From Mycobacterium sp. Z3061 (GTDB lineage Bacteria; Actinomycetota; Actinomycetes; Mycobacteriales; Mycobacteriaceae): DNA of 64,000 nt. The stretch covers positions 3,162,001 to 3,226,000 of the forward strand of contig NZ_CP134062.1 in the NCBI RefSeq assembly GCF_031583025.1, in the 5' to 3' direction. The notes beneath the pieces were generated by a model that worked only from the letters and a program-made list of their open reading frames with translations, had not been told where the DNA came from and ran no database searches. Below, in pieces: positions 1 to 13,900 of this stretch; the first letter of the stretch is position 1, and the number at the start of each line of letters is the position of its first letter. Made by a program: the position numbers and the translations under genes.

Positions 1-731
<731 letters not shown>

Positions 732-781
732 ATCTCAAATACACTGCTGCAGACTTTGCACAAGCAAAAGGAGAACTGTTC

Positions 782-1978
782 ATGTCAGAGCGCGTCATCC
801 TGGCGTATTCCGGCGGCCTGGACACCTCGGTGGCCATCAGCTGGATAGGCAAGGAGACCGGCCGCGAGGTCGTTGCGGTGGCGATCGACCTCGGCCAGGG
901 CGGCGAGGACATGGAGGTGGTGCGCCAGCGGGCAATGGACTGCGGCGCCGTGGAAGCCGTCGTCGTCGACGCCCGCGACGAGTTCGCCGAGGGCTACTGC
1001 CTGCCGACCATCCTCAACAATGCGCTGTACATGGACCGCTACCCGCTGGTGTCGGCCATCAGCCGGCCACTGATCGCCAAGCATCTGGTGGCCGCGGCGC
1101 GCGAACATGGCGGCAGCATCGTCGCGCACGGCTGCACCGGCAAAGGCAATGACCAGGTCCGTTTCGAGGTCGGCTTCGCCTCGCTGGCACCGGATCTCGA
1201 GGTGCTGGCGCCGGTCCGCGACTACGCGTGGACGCGGGAGAAAGCGATCGCCTTCGCCGAAGAGAACGCCATCCCGATCAACGTCACCAAGCGCTCGCCG
1301 TTCTCCATCGACCAGAACGTCTGGGGCCGCGCCGTCGAAACCGGGTTCCTCGAGCACTTGTGGAACGCCCCCACCAAGGACGTCTACTCCTACACCGAGG
1401 ACCCGACCGTCAACTGGAATACCCCCGACGAGGTGATCATCGGTTTCGAGCAGGGCACGCCGGTCACCATCGACGGCAGACGGGTGACCGTGTTGCAGGC
1501 CATCGAGGAGCTCAACCGCCGGGCCGGGGCTCAAGGTGTCGGGCGCCTCGACGTCGTCGAGGACCGGCTGGTGGGCATCAAGAGCCGCGAAATCTACGAG
1601 GCCCCGGGTGCGATGGTGCTGATCACCGCGCACGCCGAGCTCGAACACGTCACGCTGGAACGCGAGCTCGGCCGGTTCAAGCGGCACACCGATCAGCGCT
1701 GGGCCGAGCTGGTATACGACGGCCTGTGGTACTCGCCGCTGAAGGTGGCTCTGGAGAGTTTCGTGGCCACCACCCAGGAGCACGTCACCGGGGAGATCAG
1801 GCTGGTGCTGCACGGCGGCCACATCGCGGTCAACGGCCGCCGCAGCGCCGAGTCGCTTTACGACTTCAACCTGGCCACCTACGACGAGGGCGACACCTTC
1901 GACCAGTCGATGGCCAAGGGCTTCGTGTATGTGCACGGTTTGTCGTCGAAGCTGTCTGCCCGCCGGGACATGCGGTGA
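782..1978 (+). CDS. argG: Argininosuccinate synthase
   Basis: A 398-residue enzyme that joins citrulline and aspartate with ATP to give argininosuccinate. The N-terminal ATP-pyrophosphatase loop is visible ([14 protein letters not shown]), and further ATP/substrate motifs follow ([27 protein letters not shown]). The length equals the usual mycobacterial ArgG. A strong ribosome site (AAAAGGAG, ending about 7 bases before the ATG) supports the start. It lies 50 bp after argR and is followed by a long inverted repeat before argH. Confidence 0.97.
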   Translation: MSERVILAYSGGLDTSVAISWIGKETGREVVAVAIDLGQGGEDMEVVRQRAMDCGAVEAVVVDARDEFAEGYCLPTILNNALYMDRYPLVSAISRPLIAKHLVAAAREHGGSIVAHGCTGKGNDQVRFEVGFASLAPDLEVLAPVRDYAWTREKAIAFAEENAIPINVTKRSPFSIDQNVWGRAVETGFLEHLWNAPTKDVYSYTEDPTVNWNTPDEVIIGFEQGTPVTIDGRRVTVLQAIEELNRRAGAQGVGRLDVVEDRLVGIKSREIYEAPGAMVLITAHAELEHVTLERELGRFKRHTDQRWAELVYDGLWYSPLKVALESFVATTQEHVTGEIRLVLHGGHIAVNGRRSAESLYDFNLATYDEGDTFDQSMAKGFVYVHGLSSKLSARRDMR

Positions 1979-1987
1979 CTTTCCTCC

Positions 1988-3500
<1,513 letters not shown>

Positions 3501-3502
<2 letters not shown>

Positions 3503-3521
3503 GCGGCGCGCCGCTCTTTTT
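3501..3521 (+). terminator. Intrinsic terminator at the end of argH
   Basis: A perfect 16-bp palindrome, GAGCGGCGCGCCGCTC (3501-3516), is followed at once by five T. The palindrome begins inside the argH stop codon. Canonical U-run terminators are uncommon in mycobacteria, so this one stands out. It separates the arginine operon from the polyketide locus, and its T-run doubles as part of the -35 region of the proposed pks10 promoter. Confidence 0.8.
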
Positions 3522-3548
3522 GCCGGGCAGCTTGGCCGCGACTAAACT
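3520..3548 (+). promoter_or_regulatory. Probable sigma-A type promoter of pks10
   Basis: TTGCCG (3520-3525), a 17-bp spacer and TAAACT (3543-3548) lie 76 bp before the pks10 ATG. A nearly identical arrangement (TTGCGG, 17 bp, TAAACT) precedes pks11, which supports both calls. This is inferred from sequence only; no transcript start is known to me. Confidence 0.5.
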
Positions 3549-3624
3549 TCCTGCTCTACGCGCTTCTGTTGAACTTTCGACTGAACGATGCGGCCTCGAT
3601 GTTCGTGCAAAAGGGGTGGGACCA

Positions 3625-4686
3625 ATGAGTGTCATCGCAGGTGTCTTCGGTGCCCTGCCGCCCTACCGCTATTCGCAGCAGGAACTCACCGACATGTTCG
3701 TCAGCATTCCCGAGTTCGAGGAATACGAGGACATCGTCCGGCAGCTGCATGCCAACGGGAAAGTCAACAGCCGCCACCTGGTCTTGCCGCTGGAGCAGTA
3801 CCCGCGGTTGAACGACTTCGGTGAGGCGAACGACATCTTCATCGACAAGGCGGTGGACCTGGGCGTCGAGGCGCTGATGGGTGCGCTCGACGAGGCCGGA
3901 CTGCGCCCCGAAGACCTCGACGTGCTCATCACCACCACGGTCACCGGTCTGGCGGTGCCGTCGCTGGACGCCCGGATCGCCGGACGGGTGGGGCTGCGCC
4001 CCGACGTGCGACGGGTGCCCCTGTTCGGACTGGGTTGCGTGGCAGGGGCGGCCGGGGTGGCCCGGCTGCACGACTATCTGCGGGGTGCCCCGGACGGCAT
4101 CGCGGCCCTGGTCTCGGTCGAGCTGTGTTCCCTCACCTTCCCCGGCTACAAGCCGTCGGTGGCCGGCCTGGTGGGCAGCGCACTGTTCGCCGACGGTGCC
4201 GGCGCGGTCGTCGCGGTGGGAGAGCGGCGCGCCGCCGAGGTAGGCGCCGGCGGGCCGAGCGTCATCGATTCGCGCGGCCACCTCTATCCAGATTCGTTGC
4301 GCACCATGGGATTCGATGTCGGAGCCGGTGGCTTCGAGCTCGTCTTGTCCAAGGATGTGGCGGCCGTGGTCGAACAGTATCTGCGCACCGACGTCACCGG
4401 TTTCCTGGCCGAGCACGGCCTGACCACCGCTGACATCGGCGCGTGGGTGACTCATCCCGGCGGGCCCAAGATCATCGAGGCGATCACCGAGACCCTCAAC
4501 CTGCCGCAGGAGGCTTTGGAACTCACCTGGCGCTCCCTGGGCGAGATCGGCAACCTGTCGTCGGCGTCGGTGCTGCACGTGCTGCGTGACACCCTCGCCA
4601 AGCCACCGCCCAGTGGCAGCCCCGGACTGATGATCGCGATGGGTCCTGGCTTCTGTTCCGAGCTGGTCCTGTTGCGCTGGCACTGA
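3625..4686 (+). CDS. pks10: Type III polyketide synthase (Pks10-like)
   Basis: A 353-residue chalcone-synthase-like enzyme. The catalytic triad can be placed at Cys138 ([12 protein letters not shown]), His277 (THPGGPK) and Asn310 (GEIGNLSS), as required for condensing malonyl-CoA units on an acyl starter. Mycobacterial type III PKSs make alkylpyrone or alkylresorcinol-type products from long-chain acyl starters; the product here cannot be read from sequence. The ATG at 3625 has an AAGGGGTGG ribosome site and matches the length of M. tuberculosis Pks10. It is a close paralogue of the enzyme at 20449-21510. The pks7 gene starts 5 bp downstream, so the two are likely co-transcribed. Confidence 0.94.
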   Translation: MSVIAGVFGALPPYRYSQQELTDMFVSIPEFEEYEDIVRQLHANGKVNSRHLVLPLEQYPRLNDFGEANDIFIDKAVDLGVEALMGALDEAGLRPEDLDVLITTTVTGLAVPSLDARIAGRVGLRPDVRRVPLFGLGCVAGAAGVARLHDYLRGAPDGIAALVSVELCSLTFPGYKPSVAGLVGSALFADGAGAVVAVGERRAAEVGAGGPSVIDSRGHLYPDSLRTMGFDVGAGGFELVLSKDVAAVVEQYLRTDVTGFLAEHGLTTADIGAWVTHPGGPKIIEAITETLNLPQEALELTWRSLGEIGNLSSASVLHVLRDTLAKPPPSGSPGLMIAMGPGFCSELVLLRWH

Positions 4687-4691
4687 ATCCC

Positions 4692-7600
4692 GTGAGCACT
4701 CAAGACGAGCTCATTGCCGCCCTCCGCAGATCTCTCAAGGAAAACGAGCGGCTCAAGCGCGAGAACCGCGATTACCTGACCCGGGCCACGGAGCCGATTG
4801 CGTTGGTGGGCATGGCCTGTCGTTATCCAGGTGGGGTGGACACCCCGGAGGCTCTCTGGGAGATGGTGGCGGCCGGGCGCGACGTGGTCACCGAATTCCC
4901 GGGCGACCGGGGCTGGGACCTGGCCGGGCTGTTCGACCCCGACCCGGACGCCGTCGGCAAGTCCTACACCCGCTCGGGCGGTTTCCTGACCGACGTCGCG
5001 GGCTTCGACGCGCAGTTCTTCGGGATCGCGCCCAGCGAGGTGCTGGCGATGGATCCCCAGCAGCGGTTGCTGCTCGAGGTTTCGTGGGAGGCGTTGGAGC
5101 GCAGTGGGATCGATCCACTGACCCTGCGCGGTTCGTCGACGGGTGTATTCGCCGGGATATTTCACGGCTCCTACGGCGGTCAGGGCCGCGTGCCCGGAGA
5201 GTTGGAGCGGTACGGGTTGCGTGGCTCGACGCTCAGTGTGGCGTCGGGCCGCGTGGCCTACGTGCTCGGCCTGGAAGGTCCTGCGGTATCGGTGGATACG
5301 GCGTGTTCGTCGTCGCTGGTGGCACTGCATCTGGCGGTGCAGTCGCTGCGGTCGGGGGAGTGCGACCTGGCGCTGGTGGGCGGCGTGACGGTGATGGCCA
5401 CCCCGGCCATGTTCATCGAATTCAGCCGGCAGCGCGCGCTTTCCGCCGACGGTCGGTGCAAGGCGTATGCCGGCGCCGCCGACGGGACCGCGTTCGCCGA
5501 GGGCGCCGGCGCTCTCGTCGTCGAGCGATTGGCCGATGCCCGCCGGTTGGGTCACCCGGTGCTGGCCGTGGTGCGTGGCTCGGCGGTCAATCAGGACGGC
5601 GCCTCCAACGGCCTTGCCACACCGAACGGTCCGTCCCAGCAGCGGGTGATTCGCGCCGCACTGGCCGGCGCCCGCCTCAGCACGGCGGACGTGGACGTCG
5701 TCGAGGGCCACGGAACGGGCACCACGCTCGGGGATCCGATTGAGGCGCAGGCTATTTTGGCGACCTACGGCCAGGATCGCGATGAGCCGCTGTGGCTGGG
5801 GTCGATCAAGTCGAACATGGGTCACACGTCGGCGGCGGCGGGCGTCGCGGGTGTCATGAAGATGACACTGGCGATGCAGCATGCGGTGCTGCCGCAGACG
5901 CTGCATGTCGATGTGCCGACGCCGCACGTGGATTGGTCGGCCGGCGCGGTGTCGTTGTTGACCGAACAGCGGCCCTGGCCGGAGCGCGGACGGCCGCGCC
6001 GGGCCGCGGTGTCGTCGTTCGGGATCAGTGGGACCAACGCGCATGTGATCCTGGAACAACCGGTCGTCATCGACATACCCGGGGACACACCCGGGGACAC
6101 ACCCGAGCCGACGAGCCGCGTGGTGCCGTGGGTGCTGTCGGCGCGCTCTCCCGAGGCGCTGGCCAACCAGGCCCGCCGGCTGTCGGCGCACGTGACAACC
6201 AGCGGTGTGCGGCCGGTGGACGTCGGCTGGTCGCTGATCAGCACGCGCTCCCTGTTCGACCACCGCGCGGTGGTGCTCGGCACCGACCCCGCCGAGTTCA
6301 TCGATGGACTCACCGGTCTGGCGGCCGGCGACGCGGGTCCCAACGTCACCGTCGGACGAGCCCGGCCGGTGGGCAAAACGGTGTTCGTCTTCCCGGGCCA
6401 GGGTTCGCAGTGGGCCGGCATGGGGCTTGAATTGCTGGACAGCTCACCGGTATTCGCTGACCAGCTGCAGCGCTGCGAGAAGGCCCTGCGGGAGCACGTG
6501 GACTGGTCGCTCATCGACGTGATCCGCTCCGCGCCGGGCGCACCAGCGCTGGACCGGGTCGACGTGGTGCAACCGGCGCTGTGGGCGCTCATGGTGTCGC
6601 TCGCCGAATTGTGGCGGTCCCTCGGTGTCACCCCGGACGTGGTGGTCGGCCACTCGCAGGGCGAGATCGCGGCCGCCTACGTGGCCGGCGCGCTGTCGCT
6701 GGAGGATGCCGCCACAGTGGTGGCGCTGCGCAGCCGGTTGCTGAGGCAGTTGTCCGGCGCCGGTGGCATGGCTTCACTGGCTCTCGGTCTCGACGACGTC
6801 GAGCAGCTGCTGGTGCCCTGGACGGACCGGTTGAGTATCGCTGCGGTCAACGGGGTTTCGTCGATCGTCGTGTCCGGCGACGTGAACGCCGTCGCCGAAC
6901 TGGTGAGCCGATGCGACATGCAGGGCATCCGCGCACGGCGTATCGACGTCGACTATGCGTCGCACTCTTTCCACGTCGACGCCATCCGCGACGACCTCGC
7001 CGCCGCACTCAAAGACATCGCACCGCGCTCGTCGCCGGTGGCGTTCTACTCGACCGTGACCGGCGCGCTGCTGGACACCGCCGCGTTGGACGCCGACTAC
7101 TGGTACCAGAGTCTCAGGCAGACAGTCCAATTCGAACCTGCCGTGCGTGCTGCTGCGGCCGCCGGCTGCAAGGTCTTCATCGAATCGAGCCCACACCCGG
7201 TGTTGATCGCCGGCATCGAGGAGACACTGGGTCCGGAGCAGTCCGTGATCGTCCCGTCGTTGGGCCGCAACGACGGAGCGCTGCAACGATTCTGGCTGTC
7301 GGCGGCGCAGGCTCAGGTGGCCGGGGTGGCGGTGGACTGGACGCCGGTGTTCGAGGGTGCGCGCCGGGTCGCGTTGCCCACTTACGGTTTCGTGCGGCGC
7401 CGCTTCTGGCTGACCGAGTCGGGCGATCACGATGTGCGCCGCGCCGGGCTGGTGGGCGCCGCGCACGACCTGCTGGGTGCTGTCGTCGAACGGCCCGACT
7501 CGGGCGGGCTGGTGTTGACGGGGCAGTTGTCCGTGTCGGCCCAGCCGTGGTTGGCCGATCACGCGGTGACCGGCACCGTGCTGTTCCCCGGCGCTGGCCT

Positions 7601-10600
7601 GGTGGAGCTGGCCCTGCGCGCCGGTGAGGAGGCCGGCTGCCCGCTGCTGGAGGAGTTGACATTGTCGACACCGTTGACGCTGCCCGCCCAGGGTGCGGTG
7701 CGCGTGCAAGTGGTGGTGGGGGCCGCCGACGATGCGGGCAACCGGGAGATCTCGGTGTACTCCCTCGGATCCGGTTCAAAGTGGACGGAGCACGCCACCG
7801 GCACTCTGGGGACGAATCCGCCCGCCCCGCAGGCGGATCTGTCCGAGTGGCCGCCCGCCGGCGCGGTGGCCGTCGATCTTGCGGATGCCTACCCACGATT
7901 GGCCCGCCGCGGCTACCAGTACGGCCCGGCTTTCCATGGCCTGCAGGCGATGTGGCAGTCGCCCGACCACATCTTCGCCGAAATCACGCTGCCCGGCGGA
8001 CTCACCACCACCGGGTTCGGCATCCATCCGGCGTTGCTGGACGCCGCACTCCATGCGCTGGGGGTGGCCGGCGAGCACGGTGCGACGGTGCTGCCGTTCT
8101 CCTGGCAGGGGGTGTCTTTGCACGCCTCCGGTGCCGCTCGGCTGCGTGTCCGCATCACCCGCGCCGGCACCGACTCCGTGGCCCTGGACCTGGCCGATCC
8201 GTGGGGCCTACCGGTGCTGACGGTGCGCGAACTGGCCTTCCGCCCGCTGGTCGCCGGGTCGCTTGCGGCAGCTGGAGGCGGCGATGCCGGTTTGTTCCAG
8301 ATCCAGTGGACGCCCGTCGCCCCCGCGGCCTCGGATGGGGCGCCGATGACGGTGTGGCAGCCGCTGTCCGAGGGAGGCCCACCCGAGTCGGTGTATCCGG
8401 CCACCCACGCGGCGCTGAGCCGGCTGCAGTCCTGGCTGGCCGGTGACGACCGTGGCGTCCTGGTTGTGCAAACCCACGGCGCCGTCGGGTTGGCCGGGGA
8501 AGACGTTTCGGACCTGGCGGGTGCGGCGGTGTGGGGTCTGGTGCGTTCGGCTCAGGCAGAGCACCCCGGGCGGGTGATCCTGCTCGACTCCGACGGCTCG
8601 CTGGACGCAGGCGAACTGATCGGTTGGGATGAGCCGCAACTGGTGGTGCGTCAGGGGGTCGCGTACCAGGCACGCCTGAAGCCGGCCGAATCATCGGCGC
8701 TGGAACTACCCGCACCGCAGCAGCAGTGGCGACTGGTCACCGGCGGCGGCGGCACGCTGGACGACGTCCGGGTGGACCCGCTCGACACGGCGGAGTTGGC
8801 CCCCGGGCAGCTGCGGGTCGCGGTGGCCGCGGTGGGGGTGAACTTCCGGGATGTGCTGGTGGCGTTGGGCATGTATCCCGGCGGCGGCGAGTTGGGGGTC
8901 GAAGGCGCCGGCGTGGTCACCGAGGTCGGGCCCGGTGTGCGGGATATCGCAGTCGGTGACGCGGTGCTCGGTTTACTGGGTGTGGTGGGGCCGGAAGCGG
9001 TGGTAGATCGGCGATTGGTGGCGGCGGTACCGGCGGGCTGGTCAATGCCGCAGGCCGCCGGAGTGCCGGTGGTGTTCCTGACCGCGTGGTACGGATTGTC
9101 GGTGCTGGGGGCGGCCAAGGCCGGTGAGCGGGTGCTGGTGCACGCGGGCACCGGCGGGGTGGGGATGGCCGCGGTGCAACTCGCCCGGTACTGGGGTCTG
9201 GAGGTCTTCGCCACCGCCAGCCGCGGTAAGTGGGACACGTTGCGCGCCATGGGTTTCGACGATGACCACATTGGTGATTCGCGGACGCTGGACTTCGAGG
9301 ATAAGTTCCGGGTGGCCACCGGTGGTGCCGGTGTCGACCTGGTGCTCAACTCGCTCGCCGGGGAGTTCGTCGACGCCTCGCTTCGGCTGCTGGCGCCGGG
9401 CGGACGTTTCATCGAGATGGGGAAGACCGACCTTCGTGACCCCCAGGATATCGCGCAACGCGGAATCGCTTATCGCGCATTCGATCTGATCGAGGCGGGG
9501 CCAGACCTCACCGCTGAGATGCTGGCCGGGGTGATGGCACTGTTCGACGCCGGGCTGTTGAACACACTGCCGTTCAAGACCTTTGACGTCCAGCGGGTTC
9601 GTCAGGCGTATCGGTACGTCAGTCAGGCCCGGCACACCGGCAAGGTGGTGCTGACCCTCGACCCGCTCGCCACCGGCACCGCGCTGATCACCGGTGGCAC
9701 CGGAATGGCGGGCGCGGCCCTGGCCCGCCACCTTGTTTCCCGTCACCGGGTACCCAGCATTGTGCTGGTGAGCCGCTCCGGTGCGCGGGCTCCGGACACC
9801 TCGGACTTGGTGGCGGAGTTGCGCGCGGCCGGCGCGCAGGTGTCGGTGGCGTCCGCCGATGTGGCCGACCGGGACGCCGTCGCCGAATTGCTGTCGCAGA
9901 TACCGCAGCGGTTCCCGCTGCGGGCGGTGATCCACGCCGCCGGAGTTCTCGATGACGGGTTGATCGCGACGCTGACTCCCGAGCGGCTGGATGCGGTATT
10001 GCGGGCCAAGGTCGACGGAGCTTGGCATCTGCACGAACTCACCCGTGACCTGGATCTGTCTGCGTTCGTGATGTTCTCGTCGATGGCCGGCATCCTGGGT
10101 ACCGCCGGCCAGGGAAACTATGCGGCGGCCAACAGCTTCCTCGACGCGCTGGCCGAGCACCGTCGGGGACTGGGATTGCCCGCCACATCCGTGGCGTGGG
10201 GGTTGTGGGAACAGGCCAGCGCGATGACACGACACCTGGGGGACCGTGACAAGGCCCGGATGAGCCGGCTCGGCCTGGCGACGCTCTCCACGGGTCAGGC
10301 GCTGAATTTGTTCGACGCAGCCCTGCTCGCCGAGCCCGCCGTCGTCGTCGCCACCCGGGTGGACACCGCCGCACTCAGTGACCACGCGCCCACTCTGCTC
10401 GGTGATCTGGTCCGCCGCCCCGTCCGGAGGACGTTTGCGGCAGCGGAGGTTTCGACGATTGGCCTGGCCGCGCGGCTTTCCGGGCTCACCTCCGAACAGC
10501 GTCACCGCGAACTCATCGACGTGGTGTGCAGCAATGCGGCAACGGTGCTGGGCCGCTCCGGAACCGCCGACATCGGCGCCCAGCGCGCCTTCCAGGAAAT

Positions 10601-10952
10601 GGGTTTCGACTCGCTGACGGCCGTCGAATTACGCAATCGTCTCAAAACCGCCACCGGCCTGACGCTTTCGCCAACCCTGATCTTCGATTACCCCAGTCCC
10701 AGCGCGCTGGCCGCGCATCTCGACGACCGATTGTCCGGCCCCACGGGAGACGCCGACCCGTCGGCGCGCTTCGAAGACCTCGCCCGTGAGCTGGACACCC
10801 TTGTCCGTCAGACCGATTGGAGCACCGAAGAACGAGCGAAGCTGGCCCACCGGCTGCACGATGTCCTGGCCGACCTGGCACTCGACGACGATCTCGCGGC
10901 GGCCAGTGAGAGCGAACTCTTCGCCATCCTCGACGAAGAACTCGAATCCTGA
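4692..10952 (+). CDS. pks7: Modular type I polyketide synthase, KS-AT-DH-ER-KR-ACP (Pks7-like)
   Basis: A 2086-residue, single fully reducing module. It has an N-terminal coiled-coil docking segment (residues 1-32), KS (catalytic Cys205 in VDTACSSS, His in EGHGTGTT and KSNMGHTS), AT from about 560 with GHSQGE near 653 and a YASH motif near 754, DH near 955 ([10 protein letters not shown]), ER with NADPH loop [10 protein letters not shown] near 1483, KR from about 1660 ([16 protein letters not shown]) and ACP near 1970 ([10 protein letters not shown]). The YASH motif predicts methylmalonyl-CoA, so the module should add a methyl-branched saturated unit. A C-terminal acidic tail may dock to the next protein. 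GTG start. Confidence 0.95.
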   Translation: MSTQDELIAALRRSLKENERLKRENRDYLTRATEPIALVGMACRYPGGVDTPEALWEMVAAGRDVVTEFPGDRGWDLAGLFDPDPDAVGKSYTRSGGFLTDVAGFDAQFFGIAPSEVLAMDPQQRLLLEVSWEALERSGIDPLTLRGSSTGVFAGIFHGSYGGQGRVPGELERYGLRGSTLSVASGRVAYVLGLEGPAVSVDTACSSSLVALHLAVQSLRSGECDLALVGGVTVMATPAMFIEFSRQRALSADGRCKAYAGAADGTAFAEGAGALVVERLADARRLGHPVLAVVRGSAVNQDGASNGLATPNGPSQQRVIRAALAGARLSTADVDVVEGHGTGTTLGDPIEAQAILATYGQDRDEPLWLGSIKSNMGHTSAAAGVAGVMKMTLAMQHAVLPQTLHVDVPTPHVDWSAGAVSLLTEQRPWPERGRPRRAAVSSFGISGTNAHVILEQPVVIDIPGDTPGDTPEPTSRVVPWVLSARSPEALANQARRLSAHVTTSGVRPVDVGWSLISTRSLFDHRAVVLGTDPAEFIDGLTGLAAGDAGPNVTVGRARPVGKTVFVFPGQGSQWAGMGLELLDSSPVFADQLQRCEKALREHVDWSLIDVIRSAPGAPALDRVDVVQPALWALMVSLAELWRSLGVTPDVVVGHSQGEIAAAYVAGALSLEDAATVVALRSRLLRQLSGAGGMASLALGLDDVEQLLVPWTDRLSIAAVNGVSSIVVSGDVNAVAELVSRCDMQGIRARRIDVDYASHSFHVDAIRDDLAAALKDIAPRSSPVAFYSTVTGALLDTAALDADYWYQSLRQTVQFEPAVRAAAAAGCKVFIESSPHPVLIAGIEETLGPEQSVIVPSLGRNDGALQRFWLSAAQAQVAGVAVDWTPVFEGARRVALPTYGFVRRRFWLTESGDHDVRRAGLVGAAHDLLGAVVERPDSGGLVLTGQLSVSAQPWLADHAVTGTVLFPGAGLVELALRAGEEAGCPLLEELTLSTPLTLPAQGAVRVQVVVGAADDAGNREISVYSLGSGSKWTEHATGTLGTNPPAPQADLSEWPPAGAVAVDLADAYPRLARRGYQYGPAFHGLQAMWQSPDHIFAEITLPGGLTTTGFGIHPALLDAALHALGVAGEHGATVLPFSWQGVSLHASGAARLRVRITRAGTDSVALDLADPWGLPVLTVRELAFRPLVAGSLAAAGGGDAGLFQIQWTPVAPAASDGAPMTVWQPLSEGGPPESVYPATHAALSRLQSWLAGDDRGVLVVQTHGAVGLAGEDVSDLAGAAVWGLVRSAQAEHPGRVILLDSDGSLDAGELIGWDEPQLVVRQGVAYQARLKPAESSALELPAPQQQWRLVTGGGGTLDDVRVDPLDTAELAPGQLRVAVAAVGVNFRDVLVALGMYPGGGELGVEGAGVVTEVGPGVRDIAVGDAVLGLLGVVGPEAVVDRRLVAAVPAGWSMPQAAGVPVVFLTAWYGLSVLGAAKAGERVLVHAGTGGVGMAAVQLARYWGLEVFATASRGKWDTLRAMGFDDDHIGDSRTLDFEDKFRVATGGAGVDLVLNSLAGEFVDASLRLLAPGGRFIEMGKTDLRDPQDIAQRGIAYRAFDLIEAGPDLTAEMLAGVMALFDAGLLNTLPFKTFDVQRVRQAYRYVSQARHTGKVVLTLDPLATGTALITGGTGMAGAALARHLVSRHRVPSIVLVSRSGARAPDTSDLVAELRAAGAQVSVASADVADRDAVAELLSQIPQRFPLRAVIHAAGVLDDGLIATLTPERLDAVLRAKVDGAWHLHELTRDLDLSAFVMFSSMAGILGTAGQGNYAAANSFLDALAEHRRGLGLPATSVAWGLWEQASAMTRHLGDRDKARMSRLGLATLSTGQALNLFDAALLAEPAVVVATRVDTAALSDHAPTLLGDLVRRPVRRTFAAAEVSTIGLAARLSGLTSEQRHRELIDVVCSNAATVLGRSGTADIGAQRAFQEMGFDSLTAVELRNRLKTATGLTLSPTLIFDYPSPSALAAHLDDRLSGPTGDADPSARFEDLARELDTLVRQTDWSTEERAKLAHRLHDVLADLALDDDLAAASESELFAILDEELES

Positions 10953-10969
10953 GAAACCAAGGAACATCA

Positions 10970-13900
10970 GTGGACGCCACCAAGCAGGTCGACTACCTGA
11001 AACGCCTGACCGCGGATCTGCGCCGCACCCGGCGGCGCCTGTCCGAGTTGGAGGAGAGGCTCTCCGAGCCGGTGGCCGTGGTGGGCATGAGTTGCCGTTA
11101 CCCCGGTGGTGCGGATTCCCCGGAAGCGCTGTGGCAGTTGCTGATTGACGGTCGCGACGGCGTCGCAGACTTTCCGGCGGACCGCGGCTGGGATGTCGAG
11201 GGGATGTATGACCCCGACCCCGATGCGCTCGGGAAGACCTATACCCGGCGCGGCAGTTTTCTCCAAGATGCCGGCGACTTCGATGCGGGGTTTTTCGGTA
11301 TCGGGCCCAACGAAGCTCTCGCCATGGATCCCCAGCAGCGGGTGCTGCTCGAAGTGTCGTGGGAAGCGCTGGAGCGGGCCGGCATCGATCCGACCTCGTT
11401 GCGGGGCAGCGCCACCGGCGTGTTCGCCGGGGTGATCCACGCCGGCTATGGCGGGGAAGTCAAGGGTGAGCTGGAGGGTTACGGTCTCACCGGCTCCACG
11501 CTGAGCGTGGCGTCGGGCCGGGTGGCCTACGTGCTGGGTCTGGAGGGCCCGGCGGTGTCGGTGGACACGGCGTGTTCGTCGTCGCTGGTGGCGCTGCACC
11601 TGGCCGCGCAGTCGTTACGTTCCGGGGAGTGTGATCTGGCGCTGGTGGGCGGGGTCACCGTGATGGCCACGCCCGGCGGATTCGTGGAGTTCAGCAGGCA
11701 GCGCGCGCTGGCCGCCGACGGCCGCTGCAAGGCGTACGCGGCAGCGGCGGACGGAACGTCGTGGGCCGAGGGCGCCGGCGTGCTGGTGGTGGAGCGGCTG
11801 GCCGATGCGCAACGGCTGGGCCATGAAGTGTTGGCGGTGGTGCGTGGTTCGGCGGTCAATCAGGACGGCGCCTCCAACGGGCTCACCGCGCCGAACGGGC
11901 CGTCCCAGCAGCGGGTGATCCGGGCTGCGCTGGCCAGCGCGCGCCTCGGCGTGGCCGATGTCGACGTGGTCGAAGGCCACGGGACCGGGACCATGCTCGG
12001 CGATCCGATTGAGGCGCAAGCGATCTTGGCGACGTACGGCCAGGATCGTCAGGAACCGCTGTGGCTGGGCTCGATCAAGTCCAACCTCGGTCATTCGTCC
12101 GCGGCGGCGGGGGTGGCCGGGGTGATCAAGATGGTGCTGGCGATGCGGCACGGGGTGATGCCGAAGACGTTGCACGTGGATGCGCCCACCCCGCACGTGG
12201 ATTGGTCGGCGGGAGCGGTGTCGTTGCTCACCGAGGCGCGGCCGTGGCCGGCGCCCGGCCGGCCGCGGCGGGCGGGTGTCTCATCCTTCGGAATCAGCGG
12301 CACCAACGCGCACGTCATCCTGGAACAGGCTCCGGCGCCGGAAGTCGTTGCCCCGGAACCGTTCACCGGTCCCGTCCCGTGGGTGCTGTCGGCACGTTCG
12401 CCGGCCGCCCTGGCCAATCAGGCCCGGCGGTTGCTGGCGCACATCCGCTCCGACGCGGAAGTCCGTCCCCTGGATGTGGGCTGGTCGCTGGTGAGCACCC
12501 GCTCGCTGTTCGAGCACCGGGCCGTGGTGGTGGGTACCGAACGCGCACAGTTCCAGGAGGCGCTGGCTGGACTGGCCGCCGGCCAGCCGTCCCGGGATGT
12601 CGTGGTGGGCCGGACCCGTCCGGTGGGCCAGACGGCATTCGTATTCCCGGGGCAGGGCGCGCAATACCTGGACATGGGCCGGGCGCTGCATGAGCGGTTC
12701 CCGGTCTTCGCCAAGGCCTTCGACGCGGCGACCGACGCGCTGAACGGACACCTCAGGCTGCCGCTGCAACAGGTCATCTGGGGTACCGACGCCGCGCTGC
12801 TGGAGAGCACCGAGTTCGCCCAGCCGGCGCTGTTCGCCGTCGAGGTGGCGTTGGCGGCGCTGCTGCAATCCTGGGATGTGGTCCCCGATTTGGTTCTCGG
12901 GCACTCGGTCGGCGAGATCGCGGCCGCACACGTGGCCGGGGTGTTCTCACTCGAGGATGCGGCGCGGCTGGTCGCGGTCCGCGGGCGCCTGATGGCCGCG
13001 CTGCCGGCCGGCGGTGTGATGGTCGCGGTGGCGGCCAGTGAGGCGGAGGCGCTCGCGGAGCTGGGACCCGGTGCCGGCATCGCCGCCGTGAACGCAGCTG
13101 AATCGGTGGTGGTTTCGGGTGAGCAGGCCGCGGTGGACGCGGCTGTACAGGCGCTGGCCGCCCGTGGCCGGCGGGTGCACCGGCTCGCCGTCTCCCACGC
13201 GTTCCATTCGGCACTGATGGAACCCATCCTCACCGAGTTCGCGGCGGCACTCGCCGGGATGGCCGTGTCGCCGCCGCGGATCAGCCTGCTGTCCAACGTC
13301 TCCGGTCAACTGGCCGGACCCGGGTACGGGTCCGCTGACTACTGGGCTGAGCACGTGCGCGAGCCGGTGCGGTTCGCCGACAGCGTGCGCCTGGCGGAAT
13401 CGTTGGGGGCCAAGGTCTTCGTCGAGGTCGGCCCCAGCGGCGGACTGATGACCCTGGCCGAGCAGTCCCTGGCGGCGGAGCCGGTGGCGGCCACCTTACT
13501 GGTCAAAGACCGTCCCGAAGTCGATTCGCTGTTGGTCGCCCTCGGCCGGTTGTTCACCGCCGGTGTCGGCGTGCAGTGGCGCGAGGCGTTCGCCGGCCTC
13601 GGAGCTCAGCGGGTGGCGTTGCCGACCTACGGCTTTGCCCGCCAGCACTTCTGGTTGGCCGAGCTGGGTGTGGGGCCGGCCCAGTTGGCCACCGTCGGCC
13701 TGGCCGGCAGTGGCCATCCGCTGCTGGGTGTGGTGGTGGAACGGCCCGACGTCGGTGGTGTGGTGTTGAGCGGTTCGCTGTCACCCGCGGTGCAAGGGTG
13801 GTTGGCCGATCACGTCGTCAGCGGGGTGGTGCTCTATCCGGGCGCCGGGTTCGTGGAGCTGGTGCTGCGGGCCGGCGACGAGGCCGGCGCCCCGGTCATC

